64,000 nucleotides of DNA from Mesotoga infera (GCF_900157305.1 NZ_LS974202.1:930001-994000), one strand, 5' to 3'. Counted from the stretch's first letter, positions 8,681 through 17,959 are shown. Made by a program: numbers and translations. Notes: generated from the letters alone by a model not told the origin.

Positions 8681-10123
8681 TTGTTTTATGAGCTTTATCT
8701 CCGTTCCTTCTGCGACGGAAACGGCGACGGGTTAGGCGACCTGAAGGGAGCCGAAAAGAAGCTCGACTACATAGCCGAACTTGGGATGGAAGGAATCTGG
8801 CTGCTTCCCATAATGCAATCTCCCGCTTACCATGGGTACAGCGTAACGGATTTCTTCGCCATAAATCCGATTTATGGAGATCTGAAGGACTTGAGAAACT
8901 TCCTTTACGGCGCGCACAAAAGAGATCTCAAAGTGATCCTTGATCTCCCGCTCAACCACACATCACCCAGCCATGAATGGTTTTTGAAGGCTCTGGACGG
9001 CGAGAAACCGTACTGCGACTGGTACCTCTTTCTGCAAAGTGAAGAGTGGCTTAAGGCGCGCCGCCACTGGGACAATCAACAGGTCTGGTCGAATTACTCG
9101 GGCCGGTGGGTATATGCGCTCTTCGGACCGGGGAGTCCCGATCTCAATTTCGAGTCGCCCTCTCTATGGCAACAGATAAAAGAGGTTTTGACTTTCTGGC
9201 TTTCTGTGGGATTCGATGGTTTCAGGTTCGACGCGGCCAAACACATTTTCGATTTCTCCATCGAGAAGGGTATTTGCGAGTACCAGCACAGTAGGAACAT
9301 CGCCTTCTGGAAGGAGATGACTTCACACTGTCGCGCGATCTCCCCCGATTGTCTCTTCGTTAGCGAGGTCTGGGACGACGCCAGGATCGTGGATATGTAC
9401 TCGAGCATCTTCGGGATCGGTTTCAACTTCCCCCTGGCCGAAGATCTGAAGCTGGCGATAGCTTCCAGGAACGCCGAATCGCTCGTAAAGGCTCTGAAGA
9501 CGGACATGCAGAGATTTTTCAGATCCAAGCGTAGTTACGAGTCTGGTACTTTCCTGACCAACCACGATATGACAAGGCTCGTCAGCTCCATGAATGGCGA
9601 CAGGGATCTGGCTCTTCTGGCGCTTACGGTACTGCTCACTCTCCCGGGACTGCCCTTTCTGTACTACGGAGAAGAGCTGGGAATGGAAGGGGTTTACGAC
9701 GAGTACTTCAACGAAGAACAGTTGGAACCGTTCCTCTGGTACGAAAACGGTTATGGACCCGACCAGACCGAATGGAAGGCTTTGGGAAAGAACCGCCCGC
9801 ACGGCGGCGTATCCATCCAGGCGCAGAGCGGTATCGCTGGTAGCTATTTCGAGCGCTTCAAAAACATACTGAGATTCAGGAGGGATAATCCCTGGCTAAG
9901 GTTCACCACGATCAAAAGCATAAGCAGAAAGAAGGATCTGGTAAGGATCAACCTCCACGGGAGCAAAGGAAACGCTATTTTGTACCATAACACAGGCAAT
10001 TCTAGAGCGACGCTCGACACGACCGGAACCCCTGTAGTAATAAATGGAAGACTGGAAAAGCAAAGGGGCAGGTGGAGTATGGCGGGCCTCTCGAGCGCGA
10101 TAGAGGTGTTAGATGGAGAATAA
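8681..10123 (+). CDS. GH13 alpha-glucosidase / alpha-amylase family enzyme
   Basis: A 480-residue (beta/alpha)8 glycoside hydrolase of family 13. The conserved regions are in order: DLPLNHTS (region I), GFRFDAAKH with the nucleophile Asp (region II), FVSEVWDD with the acid/base Glu (region III) and LTNHD with the stabiliser Asp (region IV). The N-terminus FYELYLRSFCDGNGDGLGDL is that of oligosaccharide-cleaving GH13 enzymes. No signal peptide is present, so it should act on imported alpha-glucans in the cytoplasm. It starts with TTG at 8681, 7 nt after GGAGGG. The start of the cation-efflux gene overlaps its end by 11 nt, implying co-translation. Confidence 0.92.
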   Translation: MFYELYLRSFCDGNGDGLGDLKGAEKKLDYIAELGMEGIWLLPIMQSPAYHGYSVTDFFAINPIYGDLKDLRNFLYGAHKRDLKVILDLPLNHTSPSHEWFLKALDGEKPYCDWYLFLQSEEWLKARRHWDNQQVWSNYSGRWVYALFGPGSPDLNFESPSLWQQIKEVLTFWLSVGFDGFRFDAAKHIFDFSIEKGICEYQHSRNIAFWKEMTSHCRAISPDCLFVSEVWDDARIVDMYSSIFGIGFNFPLAEDLKLAIASRNAESLVKALKTDMQRFFRSKRSYESGTFLTNHDMTRLVSSMNGDRDLALLALTVLLTLPGLPFLYYGEELGMEGVYDEYFNEEQLEPFLWYENGYGPDQTEWKALGKNRPHGGVSIQAQSGIAGSYFERFKNILRFRRDNPWLRFTTIKSISRKKDLVRINLHGSKGNAILYHNTGNSRATLDTTGTPVVINGRLEKQRGRWSMAGLSSAIEVLDGE

Positions 10124-11051
10124 AGACAGGGCCTCGACAGCGAGGATCGGATCGATAATCGGCGTAGTGGGCAACGCCATTCTGGCAGTTCTGAAGTTGT
10201 TGACCGGTTTCTTCACCGGAAGCGTCGCGATACTGGCCGACGGTATAGACTCATCGACGGACATACTGACGTCGCTGATCACTCTGGTATCGACATCGGT
10301 CTCCAATAAGCCACCAGACGCGCAGCACCCGTACGGTCATGAGAGAGCCGATGCCGTAGCCTCGAAGATAGTATCGATGGTTATCTTTTTCGCCGGCGCT
10401 CAACTGGCTATGAGTTCTATCGAGAAGCTGTTTTCGGGAAGTTCGTCGGTTGAGAATCTACCGCTCGTGGTTACGGTGGCTATGATCTCGGCGATCGGGA
10501 AGTACGCACTCTACAGATACAAGCTGGCGATAGCCAGAAAAATCGACTCATCGGTCTTCAAGGCCGATGCCCTGAACATGAGATCGGATATAATAATATC
10601 TCTGTCCGTTCTTTTCGGTTCCATTCTGGTTAGCCTCACGGGGTTCCAGATAATCGACACGCTTGTCGGCCTGGCCGTTTCTGCCATGGTTATAAAGACG
10701 GCCGTCGGACTATTCTGGGAGACCAACTTCGAGCTCATGGACGGTCTCAAACCCGGTGACGATATATACAATATAATCTTCGAAGCCGTCTCCAAAATTC
10801 CCGGCGTCCAGAACCCTCACAAGGTAAGGGTGAGAAAAATGGGGCACAAATACCTTGTCGATCTGGATATTGAGGTGGATCCGCTGCTCACGGTGAAGAA
10901 GGCGCACACGCTGGCTAAGAACGTAGAAAAGGCGATAATTGAAGGTCATGAGAGTGTGTACGATGTACATGTCCATATGGAACCGGCCGGAAACGTTGAA
11001 AACGAAAACTTTGGAATCGACTCGGCCGGTCAGTTTGAAGATAAGAATTAA
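10113..11051 (+). CDS. cation diffusion facilitator (CDF) metal exporter
   Basis: A 312-residue inner-membrane protein with six predicted helices and a cytoplasmic C-terminal ferredoxin-like domain (about 205-290) typical of YiiP/CDF transporters, which exchange divalent metal for protons. Helix 2 carries ADGIDSSTD, the DxxxD metal site; the conserved loop HPYGHERAD follows. In helix 5 the sequence is ALNMRSD, so Asn stands where zinc transporters usually have His, hinting at a different metal (Mn, Fe or Cd). ATG overlaps the end of the GH13 gene. Confidence 0.9.
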   Translation: MENKDRASTARIGSIIGVVGNAILAVLKLLTGFFTGSVAILADGIDSSTDILTSLITLVSTSVSNKPPDAQHPYGHERADAVASKIVSMVIFFAGAQLAMSSIEKLFSGSSSVENLPLVVTVAMISAIGKYALYRYKLAIARKIDSSVFKADALNMRSDIIISLSVLFGSILVSLTGFQIIDTLVGLAVSAMVIKTAVGLFWETNFELMDGLKPGDDIYNIIFEAVSKIPGVQNPHKVRVRKMGHKYLVDLDIEVDPLLTVKKAHTLAKNVEKAIIEGHESVYDVHVHMEPAGNVENENFGIDSAGQFEDKN

Positions 11052-11179
11052 CGATCTAGCCGATCCATCGAACAAAACAAAGTAAATTTATAATATACTA
11101 AAAGAGTAATGATTTCCATCTCAAATTCAACCGAGCTGACAAGAAAACCAAAAAATATCTCAAACCTGGGGGTGAATAA

Positions 11180-11770
11180 ATGGATCTTAAAGGCACAAAA
11201 ACACTTGAAAACCTTATGAAGGCCTTTGCGGGAGAATCACAGGCGAGGAATCGCTACACGTTTTACGCTTCCGTCGCGAAAAAGGAAGGCTACGAGCAAA
11301 TAGCCGCGATCTTCACCGAGACTGCCGATAACGAGAAAGAGCACGCGAAAGTATTTTTCAAACACATCCTTGAAGGAATGGCAAGCGAACTGCCGATAAC
11401 GGTACATGTCGATGCCGACTACCCGGTAGAGCTGAGAACCACCAAAGAGAATCTCAAGGCCGCGGCGGCCGGAGAGAACGAAGAATGGACTATACTGTAC
11501 CCAGAATTTGCCGATGTGGCCGAAAAGGAAGGCTTCAAGGATGTCGCCAACAGCTTCAGACAGATCGCTAAGGTCGAGAACAGACACGAAGCCAGGTACT
11601 TGAAGCTACTCGATAACGTCGTGAAGGGCAAAGTCTTCAAGAGGGAAGAGAAAGTATTGTGGAAATGCGGGAACTGTGGCTATATTCTCGAGGCCAAAGA
11701 AGCGCCCGATATATGCCCGGCCTGCAAACACCCGAAAAGCTACTTCGAGCTTTTCTGCGAGACTTACTGA
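11180..11770 (+). CDS. rubrerythrin
   Basis: A 196-residue peroxide-scavenging non-haem iron protein of anaerobes. The N-terminal ferritin-like four-helix domain has the diiron ligands in AGESQARNRY and DNEKEHAK and, later, VENRHEARY. The C-terminal rubredoxin domain has the two knuckles CGNCGY and CPACKHPKSYF that bind one iron. It is a single-gene unit with GGGGGTGA before the ATG and a strong terminator behind it. A TATAAT at 11089-11094 may be its -10 box, though the -35 is weak. Confidence 0.96.
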   Translation: MDLKGTKTLENLMKAFAGESQARNRYTFYASVAKKEGYEQIAAIFTETADNEKEHAKVFFKHILEGMASELPITVHVDADYPVELRTTKENLKAAAAGENEEWTILYPEFADVAEKEGFKDVANSFRQIAKVENRHEARYLKLLDNVVKGKVFKREEKVLWKCGNCGYILEAKEAPDICPACKHPKSYFELFCETY

Positions 11771-11790
11771 GATCGAACCAAACCATACGA

Positions 11791-11824
11791 AAAGACCCGG
11801 TGAATCGCTACCGGGTCTTTTTTT
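11791..11824 (+). terminator. intrinsic terminator of rubrerythrin gene
   Basis: GACCCGGT / ACCGGGTC stem, flanked by A- and T-runs, followed by seven T residues; 20 nt behind the stop codon. Confidence 0.9.
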
Positions 11825-11997
11825 GGAAAAGTCAGGCTCGATGATTTTAAATGATCTGCCCAGGTTTGACATAACACAGGCGAATAAAATGTACAAATTC
11901 ATTGCCTTAAAAAAGTTATATAGCCTGTGAAGATTGTGAGCGTATCACTAGGTGTCTTGCTGGATTTCGAAGTAGATTGGAGATACTTCAACCTTAA

Positions 11998-12024
11998 GTC
12001 ATGCCGGACCCGATCCGGCATCCC
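11998..12024 (+). repeat. hairpin repeat (family ATGCCGGA/TCCGGCAT) at intron 1 5' junction
   Basis: GTCATGCCGGA - CCCGA - TCCGGCATCCC forms an 8-bp hairpin. The group II intron starts at the very next base. The same element recurs at about 16471-16500, 32010-32035, 39257-39275 and 44017-44040. Confidence 0.85.
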
Positions 12025-13959
12025 GTGCGCCCGGCATGGTACACAACTATAGGGTGAAAGACCCGAATGTGGGGAGTCAAAGAAGCATTAGCCAGAGGCA
12101 AGGGTGTCACTGGTAACGGTGAATCTGAAGGAAGCCCGAGGCAAAGTCCGGAACTGAACGAAAGTGAACCAGAGATGGCCGTTACAGAGGGTAACCCTGC
12201 GAGATAAGGGAAAGCCCTGACTCCAGCTGTAAAGGTTCGGATGGCAGGATTCGGATGAAAGTGGTGTATCTTACCCGGGGAAGTCCTCATGAGTCCGAAA
12301 GGGGTAACCGTTAGCAAGGAGGAGATCCAAGTTAAGGGAAAGCTCAGGAGGATGGCAGATGAACCCGTAGTAGTGAAGAACCTCTCCGAAAGGAGAAGGG
12401 ACCTTGGCTATAAGCCAAGGGGGTGATGAGGAGGTCGAAAGGCTCCATCACTTGCGAAGGGGAGAAGGATCGAAGAAATGTGATCGGAAGACAGTGAAGA
12501 GACTTAGGTCAGACAGTTAAAGACAAGGTACATATTCCCGGGAGGGTAGAGAAGCCAGTCATTAATTGTCGCAACAATATCTGAGGCTGGAGCTGTTGGA
12601 AGGGAGCATGCAGGAGAAAGAGATGAAGTATTACAGTCTAATCGACAAAGTCTATTCGAAGAAGAACCTATTGAAAGCCTATCACAGGGTAAACTCCAAC
12701 AGAGGAGCTCCTGGGATAGACGGAGTAACCGTAAAATCATTCGGGGAGAAACTCCTTGAAGAAATCGAGAGATTATCCGAAGAAATCAAGAGCGGTGAGT
12801 ACATGCCCATGCCACTCAGGAGAGTAGAAATCCCAAAAGCAGATGGTAAAACAAGGCAATTGGGAATACCTACTGTGAGAGACAGGGTGGTACAACAATC
12901 TCTCAAGGAGATACTGGAACCTATATTCGAGGAAAGATTCCATCCCTCCAGTTACGGTTACAGAAAGGGAAGAAATGCCTGGCAGGCGGTGGAGAAGGCG
13001 AAAGCTTTTGCATCCAAATACGGTCTGTGCAATGTAGTGGAACTTGACCTGAGCAAATGTTTCGACACTCTGGATCATGAGAAGATAATAGACTCCGTAG
13101 CAGAGAGAGTGAGTGATGGAAAGATACTCAAACTCATACGCGCAATGCTGAAGAGCGGAGTAATGGAAGATGGAGTCTGGAAGGCAACAGAAACTGGCAG
13201 TCCACAGGGTAGTGTAATAAGTCCCCTGCTGGCGAACATCTACCTGGACGAGTTCGACCAGAAGATGAAAGCCAGAGGAATAAGGATAGTCAGATATGCA
13301 GACGACATATTAATCTTCTCGAAAACCCAGGAAGAAGCCCGAGAGTTTCTGGCAATCGCGATCAACATACTGGAGATTGACATGAAGCTCAAGGTCAACA
13401 GAAACAAGACGAGAATCACAACACTGGAGGAGGGCTTTCACTTTCTTGGCTTCGAAATAAAAGGCGAGAGAGTTGGGATAGAGAAATCCAGATTGAAAAG
13501 GTTCAAGGGAAAGGTCAAGGGACTTACAAGAAGGAACCAGAGCACACCGGTAAAGGAAATAGTGAAAGAGCTAAATCCACTGTTGAGAGGATTTGCCAGC
13601 TATTTCAGGATAGTAGACTTACAATCTACCTTGAGAGGGCTTTTGAGCTGGATAAGGAGAAGGCTTAGAGCCATCATACTACACCAGTGGAAGAGCACAA
13701 AGAAACTGAACAGAGTCCTTAGAAGGGCTGGATGGGAAGAGAAAGTCAATTTGAGAATGAACAAATGGCGCTCTTCTCACACAAAAGCAGTCAATTACGC
13801 CATTCCCAACAGGTTCTTTGAAGAGATGAACTTATTCGATATGACATCGTACTATCATCCCCTGTCGAAGTATCCGATACTCGATCCATGAGCCGTGTAC
13901 GAGGCCCGTACGCACGGTTCTGTGAGAGGACGAGGGGCTCCGCCCCTCTCCTACTCGAT
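12025..13959 (+). mobile_element. group II intron, copy 1 (intact)
   Basis: The 5' end is GTGCG, the group II consensus. A 540-nt structured RNA part precedes a maturase/reverse transcriptase ORF. A 31-nt domain V (13890-13920) folds as GAGCCGTG / CACGGTTC with an inner TACG/CGTA stem and an AGC triad. Domain VI follows (to 13959), with a GC-rich arm and the 3' end CGAT. Ends were set by comparing four copies whose similarity stops exactly at these bases. Length is 1935 nt. It sits in a repeat array, not in a gene. The AGC triad argues against a standard class C intron, although insertion after hairpins resembles class C; the class is left open. Confidence 0.93.
12566..13891 (+). CDS. ltrA: group II intron reverse transcriptase/maturase
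   Basis: A 441-residue intron-encoded protein: RT domain with RGAPGIDGVTV (RT-1), YRKGRNAWQAV, SPQGSVISPLLANIYL (RT-4, the group II form, not the SQ form of DGRs) and the catalytic RYADD (RT-5), then a maturase (X) domain with WIRRRLRAIILHQW. There is no HNH endonuclease domain, so insertion would need existing nicks or single-stranded DNA. It helps splice the intron and copies it into new sites. TTG at 12566 gives the longest frame; ATG at 12608 after GGAAGGGAG is an alternative start. Confidence 0.93.
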   Translation: MSQQYLRLELLEGSMQEKEMKYYSLIDKVYSKKNLLKAYHRVNSNRGAPGIDGVTVKSFGEKLLEEIERLSEEIKSGEYMPMPLRRVEIPKADGKTRQLGIPTVRDRVVQQSLKEILEPIFEERFHPSSYGYRKGRNAWQAVEKAKAFASKYGLCNVVELDLSKCFDTLDHEKIIDSVAERVSDGKILKLIRAMLKSGVMEDGVWKATETGSPQGSVISPLLANIYLDEFDQKMKARGIRIVRYADDILIFSKTQEEAREFLAIAINILEIDMKLKVNRNKTRITTLEEGFHFLGFEIKGERVGIEKSRLKRFKGKVKGLTRRNQSTPVKEIVKELNPLLRGFASYFRIVDLQSTLRGLLSWIRRRLRAIILHQWKSTKKLNRVLRRAGWEEKVNLRMNKWRSSHTKAVNYAIPNRFFEEMNLFDMTSYYHPLSKYPILDP

Positions 13960-14155
13960 CGCTCTTTCCTCTGTCTTGAACCAGGAACGAGGAGCCTGGA
14001 CTCGCAGCGTCGGAACGAGGAACTGCACGAAGGACGGGTCCATGATCTGGGACGAACAACGAAGGACGGCTCTTCTGAGCGAGATCCCGTATAGGATCAT
14101 TACGGGATGACGGTCCTTCTTCCTTCCCATCATTCTAAGCTTGACTCAGAATCTC
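13960..14155. repeat. repeat-rich spacer between introns 1 and 2
   Basis: No gene. It carries a ~130-nt composite repeat beginning CGCTCTTTCCTCTG, whose reverse complement occurs at about 62764-62882 and 63117-63235. A hairpin repeat ATCCCGTA/TACGGGAT follows at about 14081-14111, then ATTCTAAGCTTGACTCAGAAT (about 14131-14151), which directly abuts intron copy 2. Confidence 0.8.
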
Positions 14156-16092
14156 GTGCGCCCGGCATGGTACACAACTATAGGGTGAAAGACCCGAATG
14201 TGGGGAGTCAAAGAAGCATTAGCCAGAGGCAAGGGTGTCACTGGTAACGGTGAATCTGAAGGAAGCCCGAGGCAAAGTCCGGAACTGAACGAAAGTGAAC
14301 CAGAGATGGCCGTTACAGAGGGTAACCCTGCGAGATAAGGGAAAGCCCTGACTCCAGCTGTAAAGGTTCGGATGGCAGGATTCGGATGAAAGTGGTGTAT
14401 CTTACCCGGGGAAGTCCTCATGAGTCCGAAAGGGGTAACCGTTAGCAAGGAGGAGATCCAAGTTAAGGGAAAGCTCAGGAGGATGGCAGATGAACCCGTA
14501 GTAGTGAAGAACCTCTCCGAAAGGAGAAGGGACCTTGGCTATAAGCCAAGGGGGTGATGAGGAGGTCGAAAGGCTCCATCACTTGCGAAGGGGAGAAGGA
14601 TCGAAGAAATGTGATCGGAAGACAGTGAAGAGACTTAGGTCAGACAGTTAAAGACAAGGTACATATTCCCGGGAGGGTAGAGAAGCCAGTCATTAATTGT
14701 CGCAACAATATCTGAGGCTGGAGCTGTTGGAAGGGAGCATGCAGGAGAAAGAGATGAAGTATTACAGTCTAATCGACAAAGTCTATTCGAAGAAGAACCT
14801 ATTGAAAGCCTATCACAGGGTAAACTCCAACAGAGGAGCTCCTGGGATAGACGGAGTAACCGTAAAATCATTCGGGGAGAAACTCCTTGAAGAAATCGAG
14901 AGATTATCCGAAGAAATCAAGAGCGGTGAGTACATGCCCATGCCACTCAGGAGAGTAGAAATCCCAAAAGCAGATGGTAAAACAAGGCAATTGGGAATAC
15001 CTACTGTGAGAGACAGGGTGGTACAACAATCTCTCAAGGAGATACTGGAACCTATATTCGAGGAAAGATTCCATCCCTCCAGTTACGGTTACAGAAAGGG
15101 AAGAAATGCCTGGCAGGCGGTGGAGAAGGCGAAAGCTTTTGCATCCAAATACGGTCTGTGCAATGTAGTGGAACTTGACCTGAGCAAATGTTTCGACACT
15201 CTGGATCATGAGAAGATAATAGACTCCGTAGCAGAGAGAGTGAGTGATGGAAAGATACTCAAACTCATACGCGCAATGCTGAAGAGCGGAGTAATGGAAG
15301 ATGGAGTCTGGAAAGGCAACAGAAAACTGGCAGTCCACAGGGTGGTGTAATAAGTCCCCTGCTGGCGAACATCTACCTGGACGAGTTCGACCAGAAGATG
15401 AAAGCCAGAGGAATAAGGATAGTCAGATATGCAGACGACATATTAATCTTCTCGAAAACCCAGGAAGAAGCCCGAGAGTTTCTGGCAATCGCGATCAACA
15501 TACTGGAGATTGACATGAAGCTCAAGGTCAACAGAAACAAGACGAGAATCACAACACTGGAGGAGGGCTTTCACTTTCTTGGCTTCGAAATAAAAGGCGA
15601 GAGAGTTGGGATAGAGAAATCCAGATTGAAAAGGTTCAAGGGAAAGGTCAAGGGACTTACAAGAAGGAACCAGAGCACACCGGTAAAGGAAATAGTGAAA
15701 GAGCTAAATCCACTGTTGAGAGGATTTGCCAGCTATTTCAGGATAGTAGACTTACAATCTACCTTGAGAGGGCTTTTGAGCTGGATAAGGAGAAGGCTTA
15801 GAGCCATCATACTACACCAGTGGAAGAGCACAAAGAAACTGAACAGAGTCCTTAGAAGGGCTGGATGGGAAGAGAAAGTCAATTTGAGAATGAACAAATG
15901 GCGCTCTTCTCACACAAAAGCAGTCAATTACGCCATTCCCAACAGGTTCTTTGAAGAGATGAACTTATTCGATATGACATCGTACTATCATCCCCTGTCG
16001 AAGTATCCGATACTCGATCCATGAGCCGTGTACGAGCCCCGTACGCACGGTTCTGTGAGAGGACGAGGGGCTCCGCCCCTCTCCTACTCGAT
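14156..16092 (+). mobile_element. group II intron, copy 2 (ORF broken)
   Basis: It starts GTGCG after a hairpin ending AGAATCTC and ends CGAT at 16092. It is 1937 nt, 2 nt longer than copy 1, with otherwise near-identical sequence including domain V. The two extra bases are single A insertions in the RT gene. The RNA parts are complete, so it might still be mobilised by maturase from the other copies. Confidence 0.92.
14697..16024 (+). pseudogene. frameshifted intron reverse transcriptase
   Basis: It matches the intact RT of copy 1 until about 15313. There, GGAAAGGC replaces GGAAGGC and, a few bases later, GAAAACTGG replaces GAAACTGG. These two single-A insertions shift the frame just before RT-4, and the first frame stops at 15350. 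The rest continues in another frame to 16024, with RYADD intact. A GTAGTG to GTGGTG change also turns Ser into Gly in the QGS motif. The protein cannot be made whole without frameshifting. Confidence 0.9.
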
Positions 16093-16680
16093 GGTCCTTC
16101 ATAAGAGCGAAAGAGCGAGATCCCGTATAGAACCATTACGGGATGACAGTGCGGGGGAGCATTTCAAGACAGACTCTCCCTTCACGTCATCCTGACGTGC
16201 TCCTAGTCAGGATCCCGGTCTTTCTCCCTTCCCGTCATGCCGGACTCGCTTGACGTCATTCTGAGCTTGACTCAGAATCTGCTCTTTCAACGTTAAGGAA
16301 CGAGATCCCGTATAGAACCATTACGGGATGACAGGATGGGGGCACTAAAGAACGAGATCCCGTATAGGATCACTACGGGATGACATGAGTGGGGTGGTTA
16401 ACGGGATGACAATCCCCTCACGTCATCCTGACGTGCTCCTAGTCAGGACCCCGGTCTTTCCTCCCTTCCCGTCATGCCGGACCCCGATCCGGCATCCCGG
16501 TCTTTCCTCCTCAGAAAGAGCCGGAGCGAGATCCCGTATAAGAGCACTACGGGATGACCCTGAAGAGGTTAGAAAATCAAGATCTTAACGCTTTTCACAC
16601 CTCACACCTCTGGCCTCTGACCTCAGGTTTACCAGGAACCTGGACGCGCAGCGTCGGAACGATTAACCGCTCTAATGTAT
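16093..16680. repeat. array of hairpin repeats
   Basis: No gene is supported here. At least eight hairpin repeats of four families are strung together: ATCCCGTA/TACGGGAT (about 16117-16148, 16303-16332, 16350-16383, 16528-16558), ATCCTGAC/GTCAGGAT (about 16186-16212, 16420-16450), ATTCTGAG/CTCAGAAT (about 16256-16279) and ATGCCGGA/TCCGGCAT (about 16471-16500). Between them are pieces of the composite repeats seen at 31.8-32.2, 39.0-39.3 and 43.8-44.1 kb. The tail 16590-16665 holds CCTC-rich repeats (CACACCTCTGGCCTCTGACC). Confidence 0.85.
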
Positions 16681-16863
16681 GAGTAACCTCCGTAATCAGT
16701 ATATGGAGTATAATATTCAAACCGGATCAGGCTTTTTCGGGTCAAATTCTCAGATTTTCGGTCTTTCAAAACAGGCTTTTCCAGAAATGCGGATCTACCG
16801 TTAGGTACCTTCCTGTGTTAGTTACAAACATTACTGAAGAAACCAGACGAAGGAGGGAGCGCC

Positions 16864-17187
16864 ATGTACATTGTATGCGATTTGAGGTACACTGTTTCGG
16901 AAAGTAGATCCACAGAAGCTTTGAAAATGATACTCGAGACGCTCTCAAAGAAGTTGCTCCTGGGAGCCCGGGGGGATGCTCTCAACATGAAGGCAGAGGA
17001 CAGCAGTGTCCTCGAGGTGCAGATCATGGCCTTGAAAGGCGAGTGTTCCTTTGAAGAAGTAATCCCGAGAATCAACGAGTACCTGACAATCATTTCAAAA
17101 GCACTGGAAGAAAAGTTCCCAGATTACAGAGTAGTCAGTTCTTACATTTATCCAGATAATGAGCAGAATCCATATCTACTCTGTTGA
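16864..17187 (+). CDS. 107-residue protein of unknown function
   Basis: I do not recognise a family. It is a small soluble protein with an alternating strand/helix pattern (MYIVCDLRYTVSESRS, then an amphipathic helix, then VLEVQIMALKGE), compatible with a ferredoxin-like fold. There is no signal peptide or membrane segment. It has a strong AGGAGGG ribosome site 7 nt before ATG and its own terminator, so it is a real single gene. A TATAAT at 16709-16714 is upstream but without a -35. Confidence 0.75.
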   Translation: MYIVCDLRYTVSESRSTEALKMILETLSKKLLLGARGDALNMKAEDSSVLEVQIMALKGECSFEEVIPRINEYLTIISKALEEKFPDYRVVSSYIYPDNEQNPYLLC

Positions 17188-17195
17188 AGAGATAC

Positions 17196-17222
17196 AAAAA
17201 AGGGCCGAAAGGCCCTTTTGTT
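17196..17222 (+). terminator. intrinsic terminator
   Basis: AAAAGGGCC - GAAA - GGCCCTTTT hairpin with T-run directly after the 107-residue gene. Confidence 0.9.
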
Positions 17223-17230
17223 ATTGATGC

Positions 17231-17259
17231 TTGACATGAAATGTAAAGACATATATAAT
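17231..17259 (+). promoter_or_regulatory. sigma-A promoter of peroxiredoxin gene
   Basis: Consensus TTGACA (17231-17236) and TATAAT (17254-17259) are separated by exactly 17 nt, 44 nt before the start codon. It is the best promoter seen in the window and suggests strong constitutive expression. Confidence 0.88.
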
Positions 17260-17302
17260 CAAGATATTACAGATTATAATTATTATAAATAGGAGGTGCT
17301 TT

Positions 17303-17944
17303 ATGGAAGGAAGAATTCCATTGATCGGTGAAGACTTTCCAGCGATGAAGGTCAAGACAACACACGGGGTTATGAATTTACCCGAAGCATACAAGGGTAA
17401 GTGGTTCGTGCTTTTCAGCCATCCGGGAGATTTTACCCCTGTTTGTACCACGGAGTTCGTCGGTTTTCAGAAGAGATACGAGGCTTTCAGAGAATTGAAC
17501 TGTGAACTCATCGGCCTGAGCATAGACCAGGTCTTTTCACATATCAAATGGGCCGAATGGATTGAAGAAAAGCTCGGAGTCAAGATCGAGTTCCCGATAA
17601 TTGCCGACGATATGGGCGAAGTTGGCAAGACACTGGGTCTCATACATCCGGCAAAGGGTTCTAACACCGTCAGGGCCGTCTTCATAATAGATCCCAAGGG
17701 AAAGATCAGAGCGATCCTTTACTACCCCCAGGAACTCGGAAGGAACATGGATGAGATACTGAGAATGGTAAAAGGCTTCCATGTAGTTGACGGCAAAGGC
17801 GTAGCGCTTCCTGCCGACTGGCCAAACAGCGACCTGGTAGGCGATCATGTGATAATCCCGCCCGCGTCAGATGTCAAGACGGCCGAAGAGAGAAAGAACA
17901 AGGAAGGCTGTTACGACTGGTGGTTCTGCCACAAGAGTCTTTAA
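17303..17944 (+). CDS. peroxiredoxin (Prx6-like/archaeal AhpC type)
   Basis: A 213-residue thiol peroxidase reducing H2O2 and organic peroxides. The peroxidatic Cys48 lies in [13 protein letters not shown], the universal PxxxT/SxxC motif. The long C-terminal arm ends in [13 protein letters not shown] with two further cysteines, as in the decameric archaeal-type enzymes that may use these as resolving residues. Single gene with AGGAGGT ribosome site, consensus promoter and terminator. Confidence 0.95.
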   Translation: MEGRIPLIGEDFPAMKVKTTHGVMNLPEAYKGKWFVLFSHPGDFTPVCTTEFVGFQKRYEAFRELNCELIGLSIDQVFSHIKWAEWIEEKLGVKIEFPIIADDMGEVGKTLGLIHPAKGSNTVRAVFIIDPKGKIRAILYYPQELGRNMDEILRMVKGFHVVDGKGVALPADWPNSDLVGDHVIIPPASDVKTAEERKNKEGCYDWWFCHKSL

Positions 17945-17959
17945 GAACAATCAAATAGA

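Noticed and set aside
12280-12310. Hammerhead-like pieces (CTCATGAGTCC, GAAAGG) in the intron 5' RNA
   Set aside because: The core CUGAUGA and the GAAA do not sit in the right order with three stems; they belong to the intron domains and repeat in all copies.
11994-12317. Open frames on the antisense of the intron RNA (also at 14146-14448 and 62279-62581)
   Set aside because: They recur only because the intron RNA is conserved; no ribosome sites, and the sequence is explained by RNA structure.
12566-13891. Intron RT as the reverse transcriptase of the DGR
   Set aside because: Motif 4 is SPQGS as in group II introns and a maturase domain follows; DGR RTs have an SQ-type motif and no X domain of this kind.
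16093-16590. CRISPR array
   Set aside because: Repeats are palindromic, of several families and irregularly spaced; there are no uniform spacers or cas genes.
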